From Petropleomorpha daqingensis (GTDB taxonomy: Bacteria > Actinomycetota > Actinomycetes > Mycobacteriales > Geodermatophilaceae), in the NCBI RefSeq assembly GCF_013408985.1, contig NZ_JACBZT010000001.1:1-64000 (forward strand): a stretch of 64,000 bases of DNA, written 5' to 3'. Made by a program: the position numbers and the translations under genes. The notes under the pieces are model-generated. The model was not told where the DNA came from. It made no database searches and saw only the letters and a list, made by a program, of their open reading frames with translations. Shown here in pieces: positions 8,320 through 18,799 of this stretch (position 1 is its first letter; the number at the start of each line of letters is the position of its first letter).

Positions 8320-9069
8320 GTGGCGCACGGCTTCGGAGTGGACATCGGCGGCAGCGGGATCAAGGGCTGCCCGGTCGATCTGGACAAGGGCGAGCTGATC
8401 GGCGACCGCGTGCGGATCGAGACGCCGCAACCGTCGATGCCCGACGCGGTCTGCGACGTCGTCGCCCAGGTGGTGGCCGCCTTCGACTGGCAACACCGGA
8501 TCGGCGTGACCTTCCCCGGCGTGATGAAGCACGGGGCGGCCTACACCGCGGCCAACGTCGACAAGAGCTGGATCGGCACGAACCTCGCCGAGGGGGTCGC
8601 CTCGCGCATCCCCGGCAAGCACGTGCAGACGCTCAACGACGCCGACGCGGCCGGCATCGCCGAGGTGCGCTACGGCGCGGGCCGCGACCGCGACGGCGTC
8701 GTCCTCATGCTCACGTTCGGCACCGGCATCGGCAGCGCGCTGTTCGTCGACGGCAACCTCGTGCCCAACACCGAGTTCGGTCACATCCAGGTCGACGGTG
8801 AGGACGGCGAGCGGCGCGCCTCGGCCGCGGTGAAGGACCGCGAGGAGCTCAGCTACCCCGAGTGGGCCAAGCGCGTCGACCGCTACCTCGACGTCCTCGA
8901 GACCAGCCTCTGGCCCGATCTGATCATCGTCGGCGGCGGGGTGAGCAAGAAGTCGGAGAAGTGGGTGCCGCTGCTGACCACCCGCACCGAGGTGGTGCCG
9001 GCGCAGCTGCTCAACGACGCCGGGATCGTCGGCGCGGCGCTGGCCGCGCACGAGCACATCGGCCAATAA
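8320..9069 (+). CDS. ppgK: Polyphosphate glucokinase
   Basis: Phosphorylates glucose with inorganic polyphosphate (and usually ATP) as donor. It is 249 aa, a ROK-type actin-fold kinase. Motifs: phosphate 1 loop DIGGSGIKG at residues 7-15, a catalytic Asp in LNDADAAG, phosphate 2 loop [11 protein letters not shown], and adenosine motif [14 protein letters not shown]. These forms are diagnostic of PpgK (SCO5059/Rv2702 type). The GTG at 8320 is chosen because the fold begins at once and a -10-like hexamer precedes it. It precedes sigA as in mycobacteria. A polyphosphate kinase 2 is encoded at 20270-21244. Confidence 0.95.
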   Translation: MAHGFGVDIGGSGIKGCPVDLDKGELIGDRVRIETPQPSMPDAVCDVVAQVVAAFDWQHRIGVTFPGVMKHGAAYTAANVDKSWIGTNLAEGVASRIPGKHVQTLNDADAAGIAEVRYGAGRDRDGVVLMLTFGTGIGSALFVDGNLVPNTEFGHIQVDGEDGERRASAAVKDREELSYPEWAKRVDRYLDVLETSLWPDLIIVGGGVSKKSEKWVPLLTTRTEVVPAQLLNDAGIVGAALAAHEHIGQ

Positions 9070-9104
9070 CGCCCCCTCCTGGCGAGGGAGTCCGTCGGGA
9101 ACGG

Positions 9105-9132
9105 TGGAAACGCCGTTGTCGGTCGTTACAAT
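9105..9132 (+). promoter_or_regulatory. Probable sigA promoter
   Basis: TGGAAA at 9105-9110 and TACAAT at 9127-9132 are separated by 16 nt. The -10 matches the sigma-70 consensus at five of six positions and is the most AT-rich hexamer in the 235-nt ppgK-sigA gap. The mRNA leader would be about 165 nt. Confidence 0.5.
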
Positions 9133-9304
9133 GGGAGAGCCCCACCCCGTCGTCCGCCAGCCGGGAGGGATCCCCCGCTCGTCCGTCGGTCAAACGCCGC
9201 GGTCGCCTGCCTGGGGTTCTCCCGCCGCGCGCACGTCGGTGGGGGCCGCTGCCCGGGGCCCAGACGGACCTCCGGGGAACGACCCAGCACGGGAAGGAAC
9301 CTGA

Positions 9305-10669
<1,365 letters not shown>

Positions 10670-10683
10670 GCCACCACAGCACG

Positions 10684-10724
10684 CGACGAGGGCCCGGACC
10701 GCTGCGGCGGCCGGGCCCTCGTCG
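10684..10724 (+). terminator. sigA terminator hairpin
   Basis: A perfect 14-bp stem, arms 10684-10697 and 10711-10724, with a 13-nt loop, begins 15 nt after the sigA stop. It has no T tract (TGTGACC follows), as is common in actinobacteria. Confidence 0.75.
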
Positions 10725-11132
10725 TGTGACCACCTTCACTCCTTCGAGGCGGGCCTCGGGGGCGCCGCTGTCGCCACCTGGGAAGTCGTTGGATTGCGGG
10801 TTGGTCACGATCTCACCCGTCCGCGCTATGCCGGTCGTGTACGCGTCGAAGACCCGGGTAAGCCGCGTACCGTGGGAGAGGCAAAGCAAGCAGCGGACCC
10901 ACACCGGCCGGAGGCCGGACCAGCACAACAGCACCACCGTGTAACAGCACGACACCAGTGATGTCCCCTGCTCCTCGTCCCACCTCCCGTCCCAGTTCTC
11001 CCGGTCTTCCCGACCACGGCGAGTCCGGAGAGCAAATGGGAGGGAACGGGAATCGCGGGGTCCATCCTGGCGCTGTGCAGGAGGCCGATCCGCGTTCGCG
11101 GGTCCGTGCGGTAGAGAGCGAGTGATGACCCG
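10725..11132. other. Intergenic region after sigA
   Basis: 408 nt between the sigA terminator and the DUF7455 gene. The GC content drops locally around 10780-10870. I see no gene, clear promoter pair or RNA signature. A GTAGAG hexamer just before the DUF7455 start (about 11110) could be a -10. The reading frames that cross the region lack family resemblance. Confidence 0.4.
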
Positions 11133-11348
11133 ATGACCGAGACGCTGATGACGACCCCGACCACTGACGACCTGGTCGTGCCGTTCCACTGTGACCGCTG
11201 TGGCGCGTTGGCCAAGGTGCGTGTCGTGCTCGCCAACGGGAGTGACCTGGTCTTCTGCGGTCACCACGCCCGTGAGTACGAGGACAAGTTGCGTGACATC
11301 GCCGTCGACATCATCGACACTGACGGTGAGCAGCGCATCACAACGTGA
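11133..11348 (+). CDS. DUF7455 small zinc-binding protein
   Basis: A protein of 71 aa, well conserved downstream of sigA in actinobacteria. It carries a CDRCG pair and a CGHH pair, which together would bind one zinc, in the context ALAKVRVVLANGSDLVFCGHHAREY. The ATG at 11133 follows GAGAGCGAGTG. The function is unknown. The family occurs as a stand-alone small protein, possibly ribosome- or polymerase-associated; this is inference from size and zinc motif only. Confidence 0.8.
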   Translation: MTETLMTTPTTDDLVVPFHCDRCGALAKVRVVLANGSDLVFCGHHAREYEDKLRDIAVDIIDTDGEQRITT

Positions 11349-11372
11349 GAGAGGCGCTATCTTGGCGCCGCA

Positions 11373-13727
11373 ATGAAGCTCTCTCCCGACGATGCCGCCG
11401 CGTTCCCTCATCCCGAGGGGCCGGCGGCTCCGTCGTTTCCGGGGACGCCCGGTCGACGGCGACCCGAGGACTCCCCGATGCCCCAGCAGACCCGCGACGG
11501 ACAGGACTCCGTCCAGGCCGCACCCGACGAGACCACCCGCCTGGCGGGTGGTCCGTCCGCCGCTCCGCCACCGGCGACCGGCACCCACGGGCAGTCCGCC
11601 CGGCACGGCCAGCCGCCGGCACCCGCCGCGGCCGCCCCGGCCGGTGAGGTCGACGACACCGAGTTCGACGACACGCGGCCGGTCTCCCGGGAGTGGCTGA
11701 AGACCACGCCCGAGACCGCGCCGGAGAACGCGCCCCGGACCGCGCCGGAGCAGCCGGCCGCCGAGGAGTGGACCACCCAGGAGCTGCCGGGCTCCGACGC
11801 GGCACCCGCAGCGCCCGAGCACCCCACCGCCGACGAGACGACCGTCCTGCCGGCGGCCGTCGGCTCCGACGACGACGACACCCCCGAGCCGCCCACGGGC
11901 GAGGACGACGACGTCACCGGCGGCGACGACGGCGGTCCCCGGCGCCCGTGGTGGCGCCGTCCCGCCGTCCTGGCCCCCGCCGCCGCGGTGGTCGTGCTGG
12001 GCGGTGCCTACGGGGTCGACCTGCTGCTGTCCTCCGGCGACATCCCGCGGCACACGGTCGTGGCCGGTGTCGAGATCGGTGGCCTCTCCCCCGCCGACGC
12101 CGCGCGCACCCTCGAGAAGGAGCTCGGCCCTCAGGTGAGCGCCGACCACACCGTGGTCGCCGGCGAGTTCTCCACGACGCTCACCCCCGCCACCGCGGGG
12201 ATCACGCTGGACGTCGACGCCACCGTCGACGCCAGCGACGACCAGCCGCTCAACCCCTGGACCCGGCTGACCTCGTTCTTCGGCGACCGCACGGTCGAGC
12301 CGGTGCTGAGGACCGACGAGACCGCGCTCGACGCGCAGCTCGACGCGATCGCGGCCCAGGTCGACGTCGCGCCGGTCGAGGCCTCCATCGCCCTCGACGG
12401 CACCACTCCCTCGCTGGTCGCGCCCGCCGACGGCGCGACCCTGGACCGCAAGGCCGCGACCGAGGCGATCACGGGCGCGCTGGCCTCCGGCGCCGACCCG
12501 GCCGACCCGATCCGGCTGCCGATCGAGGTGGCCCACCCGCACGTGGCCGCCGACGAGGCGCAGCGGGTCCTCGACGAGACCGTCACCCCCGCGCTGGCCG
12601 CTCCGGTGACCCTGGTCAGCGACGACGGCGCGACCTCGGTCGAGATCCCCGCCGACGCGATCGCCGCGTCCCTGACGTTCACGCCGCAGGACGACGGCGA
12701 GCTCGCGGTCGCCCTCGACCCGGCCAAGCTGCAGGCCGCGCTCGGCGAGCAGCTCGGTGAGTTCGGCGCCCCGGCGAAGGACGCCACCTTCGAGGTGCAC
12801 GGCGACTCCGTCGCGGTCGTCCCCTCGGTCGACGGCACCGGCGTCGACCCGGCTGCGCTGGCCGAGCAGATGATGGGCGTCCTGACGACCCCGGCGCCGC
12901 GCACGGTCACCGCGCAGCTCGGTCCCGTGCCGGCCGCCTTCACCACCGAGCAGGCGCAGTCGCTCGGCATCGTCGAGAAGGTCAGCAGCTTCACCACGAA
13001 CTTCCAGATGACGCCCAGCGCGACCAACATCCGCGTCATCGCCGAGAAGGTCGACGGCGCGCTGGTCAAGCCGGGCGAGACGTTCAGCCTCAACGACTTC
13101 ACCGGACCGCGCGGCACCGCACAGGGTTACGTCCCGGCCAACGTGATCGAGGGCGGCCAGCTGACCAAGGCGGTCGGCGGTGGCATCAGCCAGTTCGCCA
13201 CCACGATGTACAACGCCGTGTTCTTCGCCGGCCTCGAGGACATCCACCACAAGACGCACAGCTTCTACATCAGCCGCTACCCGGCCGGTCGCGAGGCCAC
13301 CGTCTTCGACGGGGTCATCGACCTGGTGTGGAAGAACGACTCCGACACCGGGATCTACGTGCAGACCCGCTGGGCCTCCGGCGGCTCCATCACGGTCACC
13401 TTCTGGGGCACCCGGCACTACGACATCGAGTCGGTCAGCAGCGACCGGCGCAACGTCACCGACCCGTCGGTGCAGGACAAGGTGGACGACGGCACCTGCA
13501 TCCCGCAGTCGGGCGCGCAGGGCTTCGACATCACCGTGACCCGCATCTGGAAGGACCTCGACACCGGCGCGGAGATCCGCCGCGAGAGCAAGAACACGCA
13601 CTACATCCCCGAGGCGATCATCCACTGCATCCCGGCACCGGCCGACCCGGCGGCTCCGGCCGGGACGACGCCCCCGCCCGGCACCACCCCCGGCGGACGG
13701 CGGCCCGGCGGCCGGCGCACGACCTGA
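11373..13727 (+). CDS. VanW family protein with peptidoglycan-binding-like repeats
   Basis: A membrane-anchored envelope protein of 784 aa. Residues 1 to about 190 are disordered, rich in Pro, Thr, Glu and Asp. One transmembrane helix lies at about 195-215 after RRPWWRRP. Outside the cell, about 220-500 forms repeated PG_binding_4-like domains, then the VanW domain from about 540 (KPGETFSLND, GGGISQFATTMYNA), and a Pro-rich tail. VanW is associated with vancomycin-resistance loci, but its activity is not established. A second possible start is the ATG at 11478 (MPQQTRDG). The ATG at 11373 is kept because TATCTT lies 9 nt before it and would fit a near-leaderless mRNA. Confidence 0.85.
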   Translation: MKLSPDDAAAFPHPEGPAAPSFPGTPGRRRPEDSPMPQQTRDGQDSVQAAPDETTRLAGGPSAAPPPATGTHGQSARHGQPPAPAAAAPAGEVDDTEFDDTRPVSREWLKTTPETAPENAPRTAPEQPAAEEWTTQELPGSDAAPAAPEHPTADETTVLPAAVGSDDDDTPEPPTGEDDDVTGGDDGGPRRPWWRRPAVLAPAAAVVVLGGAYGVDLLLSSGDIPRHTVVAGVEIGGLSPADAARTLEKELGPQVSADHTVVAGEFSTTLTPATAGITLDVDATVDASDDQPLNPWTRLTSFFGDRTVEPVLRTDETALDAQLDAIAAQVDVAPVEASIALDGTTPSLVAPADGATLDRKAATEAITGALASGADPADPIRLPIEVAHPHVAADEAQRVLDETVTPALAAPVTLVSDDGATSVEIPADAIAASLTFTPQDDGELAVALDPAKLQAALGEQLGEFGAPAKDATFEVHGDSVAVVPSVDGTGVDPAALAEQMMGVLTTPAPRTVTAQLGPVPAAFTTEQAQSLGIVEKVSSFTTNFQMTPSATNIRVIAEKVDGALVKPGETFSLNDFTGPRGTAQGYVPANVIEGGQLTKAVGGGISQFATTMYNAVFFAGLEDIHHKTHSFYISRYPAGREATVFDGVIDLVWKNDSDTGIYVQTRWASGGSITVTFWGTRHYDIESVSSDRRNVTDPSVQDKVDDGTCIPQSGAQGFDITVTRIWKDLDTGAEIRRESKNTHYIPEAIIHCIPAPADPAAPAGTTPPPGTTPGGRRPGGRRTT

Positions 13728-13733
13728 GGCGTC

Positions 13734-13763
13734 CCTCCGGCGGGGGAAGCGACCCGCCGGAGG
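13734..13763 (+). terminator. Terminator hairpin after the VanW gene
   Basis: A perfect 11-bp stem (13734-13744 and 13753-13763) with an 8-nt loop lies 6 nt after the VanW stop. There is no T tract. Confidence 0.6.
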
Positions 13764-13810
13764 ACGGCCGCACCGGCTCTGCGGCGGAGGGCCGCGTGCA
13801 CACTGGGCTC

Positions 13811-14959
13811 ATGAGTGCGGTCCTGCCCAGCGGCTCCCCGGCGCGCGCCGGCGACGAGCCCGGGCCGGACGACGACGACACGGGCCGACCGGTCCCCGAG
13901 CAGGCGGTCGAGCCCGTCGCCACCGAAGCGGCCGAGCCCGCGCCGGCCGAGTCCACCGGGGCCACCGGCTCCACCCGCTCCGACACCGCCGACACCGGAC
14001 GCCTGGCCGGGAAGCCCGCGTGGGTGCGCGTGCCGCTGCAGGTCGCCGGGCGGACGGTGGCCAAGGCCTGGTCCGACCGGATCCTCGGGCTCTCGGCCGA
14101 GGCGTCGTTCTGGGTGATCCTGTCGGTGCCGCCGCTGCTCATCGGGCTGCTCGGCTCGCTCGGCTACGTCGGCCAGGTGATCGGCGCGGCGTCGGTGTCG
14201 GAGATCGAGGACAAGCTGCTGTCCGCCTCCGCGGAGGTGCTCACGCCCGACGTCGTCGACTCGCTGGTGAAGCCCACGCTGACCGACATCCTCGGCTCGG
14301 GGCGGCTGGACATCGTCAGCGTCGGCTTCGTGCTCTCGCTGTGGGCGGGCTCGTCGGCCACCGCCACCTTCATCAACACCGCGGTGATCGCCTACGACCA
14401 GCGCGACGTGCGCGGGCCCATCGCCACCCGCCTGCTGGCCCTGTGGCTGTTCGTCGTCGGGCTGGTCATCGCCGTGCTGACCCTGCCGCTGCTGGTGCTC
14501 GGCCGCGAGGTGCTGGTCGACCTGCTGCCGCAGAGCTGGCGGGCGGTGGCCACGCTGCTGATCAACGCGGTCTACTGGCCGATGGTGGTGATCGGGCTGC
14601 TCCTGGCGCTGACCAGCTTCTACCACGTGATGCTGCCCCGCCGGCTGCCGTGGCGGCGGCACCTGCCCGGGGCCGTGCTGGCGATCGTGTTCTTCCTCGT
14701 CGCGGCGACCATCCTGCGCGCCTACGTGGCCGACATCCTCACCACCGCGCTGCCCTACGGGGCGCTGGCCACCCCGATCGCGGCCCTGCTCTTCTCGTTC
14801 TTCTTCGCGATGGCGGTGCTGCTCGGCGCCGAGCTCAACGCGACCATCCAGGCCCGGTGGCCGGCGCCGCTGCGCCGCCACGCAGGGCGCCGGCGGCGTC
14901 GCCGGGCGGCCAAGCTGGAGTCCGAGGCCCGCAAGCTGGGCCTCGACCCCGAGGGCTGA
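13811..14959 (+). CDS. YihY/virulence factor BrkB family membrane protein
   Basis: An integral membrane protein of 382 aa. The first 70 residues are acidic and disordered. The YihY/BrkB domain (about 85-350) has about six transmembrane helices and the family signatures SLWAGSSA and a C-terminal ATPIAALLFSFFFAMAVLLGAELNA. The tail is strongly basic. The transport role of the family is unproven. The place between sigA and DUF3039 corresponds to Rv2707. The ATG at 13811 is chosen because the frame upstream is the VanW gene in another phase. A CACACT hexamer 6 nt before the start could be a -10. Confidence 0.88.
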   Translation: MSAVLPSGSPARAGDEPGPDDDDTGRPVPEQAVEPVATEAAEPAPAESTGATGSTRSDTADTGRLAGKPAWVRVPLQVAGRTVAKAWSDRILGLSAEASFWVILSVPPLLIGLLGSLGYVGQVIGAASVSEIEDKLLSASAEVLTPDVVDSLVKPTLTDILGSGRLDIVSVGFVLSLWAGSSATATFINTAVIAYDQRDVRGPIATRLLALWLFVVGLVIAVLTLPLLVLGREVLVDLLPQSWRAVATLLINAVYWPMVVIGLLLALTSFYHVMLPRRLPWRRHLPGAVLAIVFFLVAATILRAYVADILTTALPYGALATPIAALLFSFFFAMAVLLGAELNATIQARWPAPLRRHAGRRRRRRAAKLESEARKLGLDPEG

Positions 14960-14962
14960 GCG

Positions 14963-15190
14963 CTACTTCCGCAGCGACTCGTAGATCTCCTTGCACGCCG
15001 GGCAGACCGGGCTGCCGGGCTTCGGTGACTTGGTGACCGGGAAGACCTCGCCGCACAGCGCCTGCACCAGCGTGCCCATGACCGCGCTCTCGGCGATCTT
15101 GTTCTTCTTCACGTAGTGGAACATCTCGGGCGGCTGGTCGGTGTCCTGGTCGCGGACGTCCGGCTTCTCGAGGATGTCGGTGCTCGTCAC
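14963..15190 (-). CDS. DUF3039 domain-containing protein
   Basis: A protein of 75 aa, conserved in actinobacteria at this position (Rv2708c). The sequence has FHYVKKNKIAESAVMG, then CGEVFPV and CPACKEIYESL, which give three cysteines in a zinc-ribbon-like layout with one ligand uncertain. It ends 3 nt from the end of the convergent BrkB gene. Function unknown. Confidence 0.85.
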   Translation of the reverse strand: MTSTDILEKPDVRDQDTDQPPEMFHYVKKNKIAESAVMGTLVQALCGEVFPVTKSPKPGSPVCPACKEIYESLRK

Positions 15191-15237
15191 GGTGCCTCCC
15201 TGCGGGCGCGTCTGTCGTCGACCTCCATGATGGCAGC

Positions 15238-16176
15238 GTGCAACCCTCTCCCCCTGTTCCCGCCTCCGACGTCTCGCCCGAGGTGGTGCTCTCCCCCGAG
15301 GTCGCCGACGCGCTGACCACCGGCCGGCCTGTGGTCGCCCTCGAGAGCACCCTGCTCGCCCACGGCCTGCCCCGCCCGGACAACCGCAAGGCCGCCGACG
15401 ACGTCGAGGGCGCGGTCCGCCGCGGCGGCGCGGTGCCCGCGACGATCGCCGTCCTGGACGGCGTGCCGCACGTCGGGCTGACCGCCGACGAGGTGGACCG
15501 CGTCTGCGGCGACCCGGACCTCGCCAAGCTCAGCGTGCGCGACCTGCCCGTCGCCGCCGCCCTCGGCCTGTCCGGCGCCACGACGGTGTCGAGCACCTCG
15601 CTGCTGGCCGCGCGCGCGGGGATCGAGGTGTTCGCCACCGGCGGCCTGGGCGGGGTGCACCGGCACGCCTCGGAGACCTTCGACGAGTCCGCCGACCTCG
15701 GCGCGCTGGCCCGCACGCCGATCGTCGTCGTCTGCGCCGGGGTCAAGTCGATCCTCGACGTCCCGGCGACCCTGGAGCGGCTGGAGTCGCTGTCGGTGAC
15801 CGTCGTCGGCTACGGGACGACGACCTTCCCCGGCTTCTACGTCACCGACTCCGGCTCGTCGCTGGACTGGTCGGTGGCCGACCCCGAGCAGGCGGCCGCC
15901 GTCTTCGCCGCCCGGCGCGCGCTCACGCCCGGCGCGGTCGTCGTCGCCAACCCGCTGCCCACCGACCAGCAGCTCGACCCGGAGCTGCACGACCGCGTGC
16001 TCGCCGACGCGCTGGCCGCCGCCGAGGCCGCCGGGGTGCGCGGCAAGGCCGTGACGCCGTTCGTGCTCGACCACCTGCACCGGGCCAGCGGAGGCGCGAC
16101 CCTCGAGGTCAACGTGAGGTTGGTGCTGCGCAACGCCGAGCTGGCCGGCCGGATCGCCGCCGCCCTGAGAGGCTGA
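15238..16176 (+). CDS. psuG: Pseudouridine-5'-phosphate glycosidase
   Basis: Splits pseudouridine 5'-phosphate reversibly into uracil and ribose 5-phosphate, the second step of pseudouridine catabolism. It is 312 aa, typical size. Family motifs include ALESTLLAHGLPRPDN (with the metal- and active-site Glu), GGLGGVHRHA, a CAGVKSILD segment carrying the conserved Lys, and ANPLPTDQQ. The GTG at 15238 follows CATGAT by 6 nt, so the start may be leaderless. A sugar kinase gene begins 2 nt after its stop, which matches the psuG-psuK arrangement. No nucleoside transporter is next to it. Confidence 0.93.
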   Translation: MQPSPPVPASDVSPEVVLSPEVADALTTGRPVVALESTLLAHGLPRPDNRKAADDVEGAVRRGGAVPATIAVLDGVPHVGLTADEVDRVCGDPDLAKLSVRDLPVAAALGLSGATTVSSTSLLAARAGIEVFATGGLGGVHRHASETFDESADLGALARTPIVVVCAGVKSILDVPATLERLESLSVTVVGYGTTTFPGFYVTDSGSSLDWSVADPEQAAAVFAARRALTPGAVVVANPLPTDQQLDPELHDRVLADALAAAEAAGVRGKAVTPFVLDHLHRASGGATLEVNVRLVLRNAELAGRIAAALRG

Positions 16177-16178
16177 GC

Positions 16179-17048
16179 ATGCGGCCGGTGCTCGTCGTCG
16201 GCGACCTCGCCACCGACGTCGTCGCGGTGCTGGAGGGCGACCCGGCCCCGGGCTCGGACCGGCCCGCGGCGATCCGCACCCGAGGCGGCGGCGCCGGGGC
16301 GAACGTCGCGGTCCACCTGGCGCGGCTGGGGGTGCCGGTGCGGTTCGCCGGCTGCGTCGGCGACGACCCGGCCGGTGCCGCGCTCGTCGCGGAACTGGCC
16401 GCCGCGGGCGTGGAGCCCGTCGTCCGGACGGTGCCCGGCGCCGCCAGCGGCACGATCGTGAGCCTGGTCGAGCCCGGGGGGCAGCGCAGCATGCTCGCCG
16501 ACCGGGGCGCCAACCTGTTCCTGCGTCCGGACGACGTGCCGCCGCTCGCGCCTGGCGCTCACCTGCACCTGTCGGGCTACACGCTGCTCGACGAGCGTCC
16601 CCGCGCGGCGGGCCTGGCCGCGCTCGCCGCCGCCGCGGCGGCCGGCGCCACGATCTCGGTCGACCCGGCGTCCACCGGGCCGCTGACCGCCTACGGGCCC
16701 GAGCGCTGGCTGGCCGACACCGCGCCGGCAACCCTCGTGCTGCCCAACGCCGACGAGGCGCGCTTGCTGACCGGCTGCGCCGACGCCGCCGACGCCGCGC
16801 GGGCGCTGGCCACCCGGCACCCCGCGGTGGCGGTCAGCCTCGGCCCCGACGGGGCGCTGTGGGCGGCCGGGACGGCGGTGGTGCACCGCCCCGCGCACGG
16901 GGCGACGGTGCTGGACACCACCGGCGCCGGCGACGCGTTCGCCGCCGGGCTGCTGTCGGTCTGGCTGGCCGGCGGCGACCCGGCCGCGGCGCTGGACGCC
17001 GGCCTGGGGCTGGCCGCACAGGTCGTGCGGCGGCCCGGGGCCCGTTAG
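16179..17048 (+). CDS. PfkB-family sugar/nucleoside kinase, probable pseudouridine kinase
   Basis: A ribokinase-fold kinase of 289 aa. Substrate-binding GGGAGANVAVHLARLG is near residue 35 and the catalytic signature DTTGAGDAFAAG near residue 247, with the catalytic Asp intact. Its start lies 2 nt after the psuG stop, so it very probably makes pseudouridine 5'-phosphate for PsuG (PsuK role). The family alone cannot separate ribokinase, adenosine kinase and PsuK activities; the call rests on the pairing. The last 4 nt overlap the end of the convergent DUF3099 gene. Confidence 0.85.
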   Translation: MRPVLVVGDLATDVVAVLEGDPAPGSDRPAAIRTRGGGAGANVAVHLARLGVPVRFAGCVGDDPAGAALVAELAAAGVEPVVRTVPGAASGTIVSLVEPGGQRSMLADRGANLFLRPDDVPPLAPGAHLHLSGYTLLDERPRAAGLAALAAAAAAGATISVDPASTGPLTAYGPERWLADTAPATLVLPNADEARLLTGCADAADAARALATRHPAVAVSLGPDGALWAAGTAVVHRPAHGATVLDTTGAGDAFAAGLLSVWLAGGDPAAALDAGLGLAAQVVRRPGAR

Positions 17049-17386
17049 CCGTCGATGACCTTGGCCTGCGGGTTCTCCAGCGTGCGGTCGGGCCGGGACT
17101 GGTAGCGGTTCACGTGCTGCCTGCTCTTCGGCGGCCCGTCGTTGGCCATCACGACCGCGATCCAGGGCAGGAACGTGCCCAGGACGGCGAGTGCCAGCAC
17201 CAGCCAGACGATGTGCGTCGTGCTGTAGACGATCGCCGCCGTCACGATCGCCAGCGCGCGGATGCCCATCGTGATGACGTAGCGCCGCTTCCGCGCCGCG
17301 TGCTCCTCGAGCAGGCTCGGCTGGGCATCGGTGATCAGGATCGGCTCGGTCCTGCGGGAACGTGCGGGCTCAGAGTTCGAGGTCAC
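17045..17386 (-). CDS. DUF3099 domain-containing small membrane protein
   Basis: A protein of 113 aa. After a polar N-terminus (PILITDAQPSLLEEHAARKRRY) come two transmembrane helices, at about residues 38-56 and 60-80. The C-terminus is basic and polar (KSRQHVNRY). ITDA and the R-rich linker fit the DUF3099 family, found only in actinobacteria and of unknown function. The GTG at 17386 is chosen because the family begins here and upstream sequence in the same frame is compositional. It overlaps the kinase gene tail to tail by 4 nt. Confidence 0.82.
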   Translation of the reverse strand: MTSNSEPARSRRTEPILITDAQPSLLEEHAARKRRYVITMGIRALAIVTAAIVYSTTHIVWLVLALAVLGTFLPWIAVVMANDGPPKSRQHVNRYQSRPDRTLENPQAKVIDG

Positions 17387-17511
17387 GTCACCCTTCCCTC
17401 CGCCGGACCGGTCACGGATGCAGGTCGCCGCGGACGGACCGGCTCTGCGGCCCATCGTGCCACCGGATCCGGGCGCATGCAGGAGCCTGACAGCACGTTC
17501 TTGCGACCCGC

Positions 17512-18099
17512 TCAGGCGCCGGCGCGCGCCGTCTTCGCGGCCTGCTTCTGCTCCTGCTTGAAGCGGCGGACCTCGGCCAGCGACTCGGGCCCGGTGATGT
17601 CGGCGACCGACCGCCGCGACCCGTCCTCGCCGTAGGCACCTGCGGCCTCCCGCCAGCCGGGCGGGGTGACGCCGTACTGCTTGCCGAGCAGCGCGACGAA
17701 GATCTTCGACTTCTGCGCGCCGAAGCCGGGCAGCTCGCCGACCCGCTTCACGAGCGTCGCGCCGTCCGGGACGTCGGCCCAGAGGGTGTCCGCGCGGCCG
17801 TCGTAGCGCTCGACCAGCAGCCGGCACACCTCCTGGGTGCGGGCGGCCATCGAGCCGGGGTAGCGGTGCACCGCGGGCGGTCCCTGGAAGACCTTCGCGA
17901 GCTTCTCGGGGTCCTCGGCGGCGAGCGCGGCGGCATCGAGGGTGTCCACGCCGAGCCGGTCAGCGAGCAGCCGCGGGCCGGCGAACGCCCGCTCCATCGG
18001 GAACTGCTGGTCGAACAGCATGCCGAGCAGCAGCGCGAGCGGGTCGCGGCCGAGCAGCTCGTCGGCGGCGGCGTCCTGGGTGAGGGTCAGGGTCGGCAC
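17512..18099 (-). CDS. HhH-GPD-type base excision DNA repair protein
   Basis: A protein of 195 aa in the uncharacterised actinobacterial branch of the HhH-GPD (endonuclease III/AlkA) superfamily. The N-terminal half (LLGMLFDQQFPMERAFAGP) matches the first helical subdomain, and the helix-hairpin-helix is at about 118-135 (VGELPGFGAQKSKIFV). No iron-sulfur cysteine cluster is present, so it is not a standard Nth or MutY. It would remove or process a damaged base, but the catalytic Asp and substrate are not assignable by eye. GTG start at 18099. Confidence 0.8.
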   Translation of the reverse strand: MPTLTLTQDAAADELLGRDPLALLLGMLFDQQFPMERAFAGPRLLADRLGVDTLDAAALAAEDPEKLAKVFQGPPAVHRYPGSMAARTQEVCRLLVERYDGRADTLWADVPDGATLVKRVGELPGFGAQKSKIFVALLGKQYGVTPPGWREAAGAYGEDGSRRSVADITGPESLAEVRRFKQEQKQAAKTARAGA

Positions 18100-18217
18100 G
18101 ACGGGAATCGTGCCTCATCGCCGAGGCGCGTGGCTGCTGACGTGGAGTTGACGGTGCACCGACGGGACCCGGCCAGCCTGGCCGGGTCCCGTTCGCACTC
18201 CCCCAGGAGGCAATCCC

Positions 18218-18799
18218 ATGACTGTCAGCTCCTTGCACGCCCGGGCCTGCGCGCTGTTCGGCGGCCGTCTGCAGCTCGTCGGCACGCACGACTGGGACCG
18301 CCCGACCCCGTGCGCCGAGTGGGACGTGCGCGCGCTGGTGGGCCACGTCGTCGCCGAGGACCTGTGGACCCCGCCGCTGCTCGCCGGGCGGACCATCGCC
18401 GAGATCGGCGACCGGTTCGACGGCGACGTCTGCGGCCCGGACCCGGTCGCCGCCTTCGAGCGGGCAGCGGGCGAGGCGGTGGCCGCGGTCGGCGCACCCG
18501 GGGCGCTGACCCGGACGGTGCACCTCTCCTTCGGCGACGTCCCCGGGGAGGAGTACGCCTGGCAGCTCTTCGTCGACCACCTCGTGCACACCTGGGATCT
18601 CGCCCGGGCTCTGGAGGACGACGACCGCCTGCCCGCCGACCTCGTCGACGCGGCCGCCGCGTGGTTCGCCGAGCGCGAACCGGCCTACCGCTCCGCCGGG
18701 CTCGTCGGGCCGCGGATCCCCACCGCGGAGGGAGCCGGTCCTCAGACCCGGTTGCTCGCCGCGTTCGGCCGGGACGCCGGCGTGGTCACCCGGGCCTGA
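18218..18799 (+). CDS. TIGR03086 family metal-binding protein (DinB/mycothiol-dependent fold)
   Basis: A four-helix bundle protein of 193 aa related to mycothiol-dependent maleylpyruvate isomerase. The metal-site pattern is complete: GTHDWDRPTPCAEWDVRALVGH supplies the first His, and VDHLVHTWDLARA supplies the others. Proteins of this family often use mycothiol as thiol cofactor, and the actinobacterial setting fits. The substrate is unknown. The ATG at 18218 follows CCCAGGAGG. Its last 58 nt overlap the end of the convergent GMC gene. Confidence 0.82.
   Translation: MTVSSLHARACALFGGRLQLVGTHDWDRPTPCAEWDVRALVGHVVAEDLWTPPLLAGRTIAEIGDRFDGDVCGPDPVAAFERAAGEAVAAVGAPGALTRTVHLSFGDVPGEEYAWQLFVDHLVHTWDLARALEDDDRLPADLVDAAAAWFAEREPAYRSAGLVGPRIPTAEGAGPQTRLLAAFGRDAGVVTRA

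Noticed and set aside
9097-9115. GGGAAC followed by GTT before sigA as an ECF promoter
   Set aside because: The spacing is 12 nt, too short for SigH/SigR-type promoters.
10726-11025. Minus-strand reading frame with less biased composition in the sigA-DUF7455 gap
   Set aside because: It runs straight through the sigA terminator hairpin, has no ribosome site and no recognisable fold. The odd composition reflects a local GC drop.
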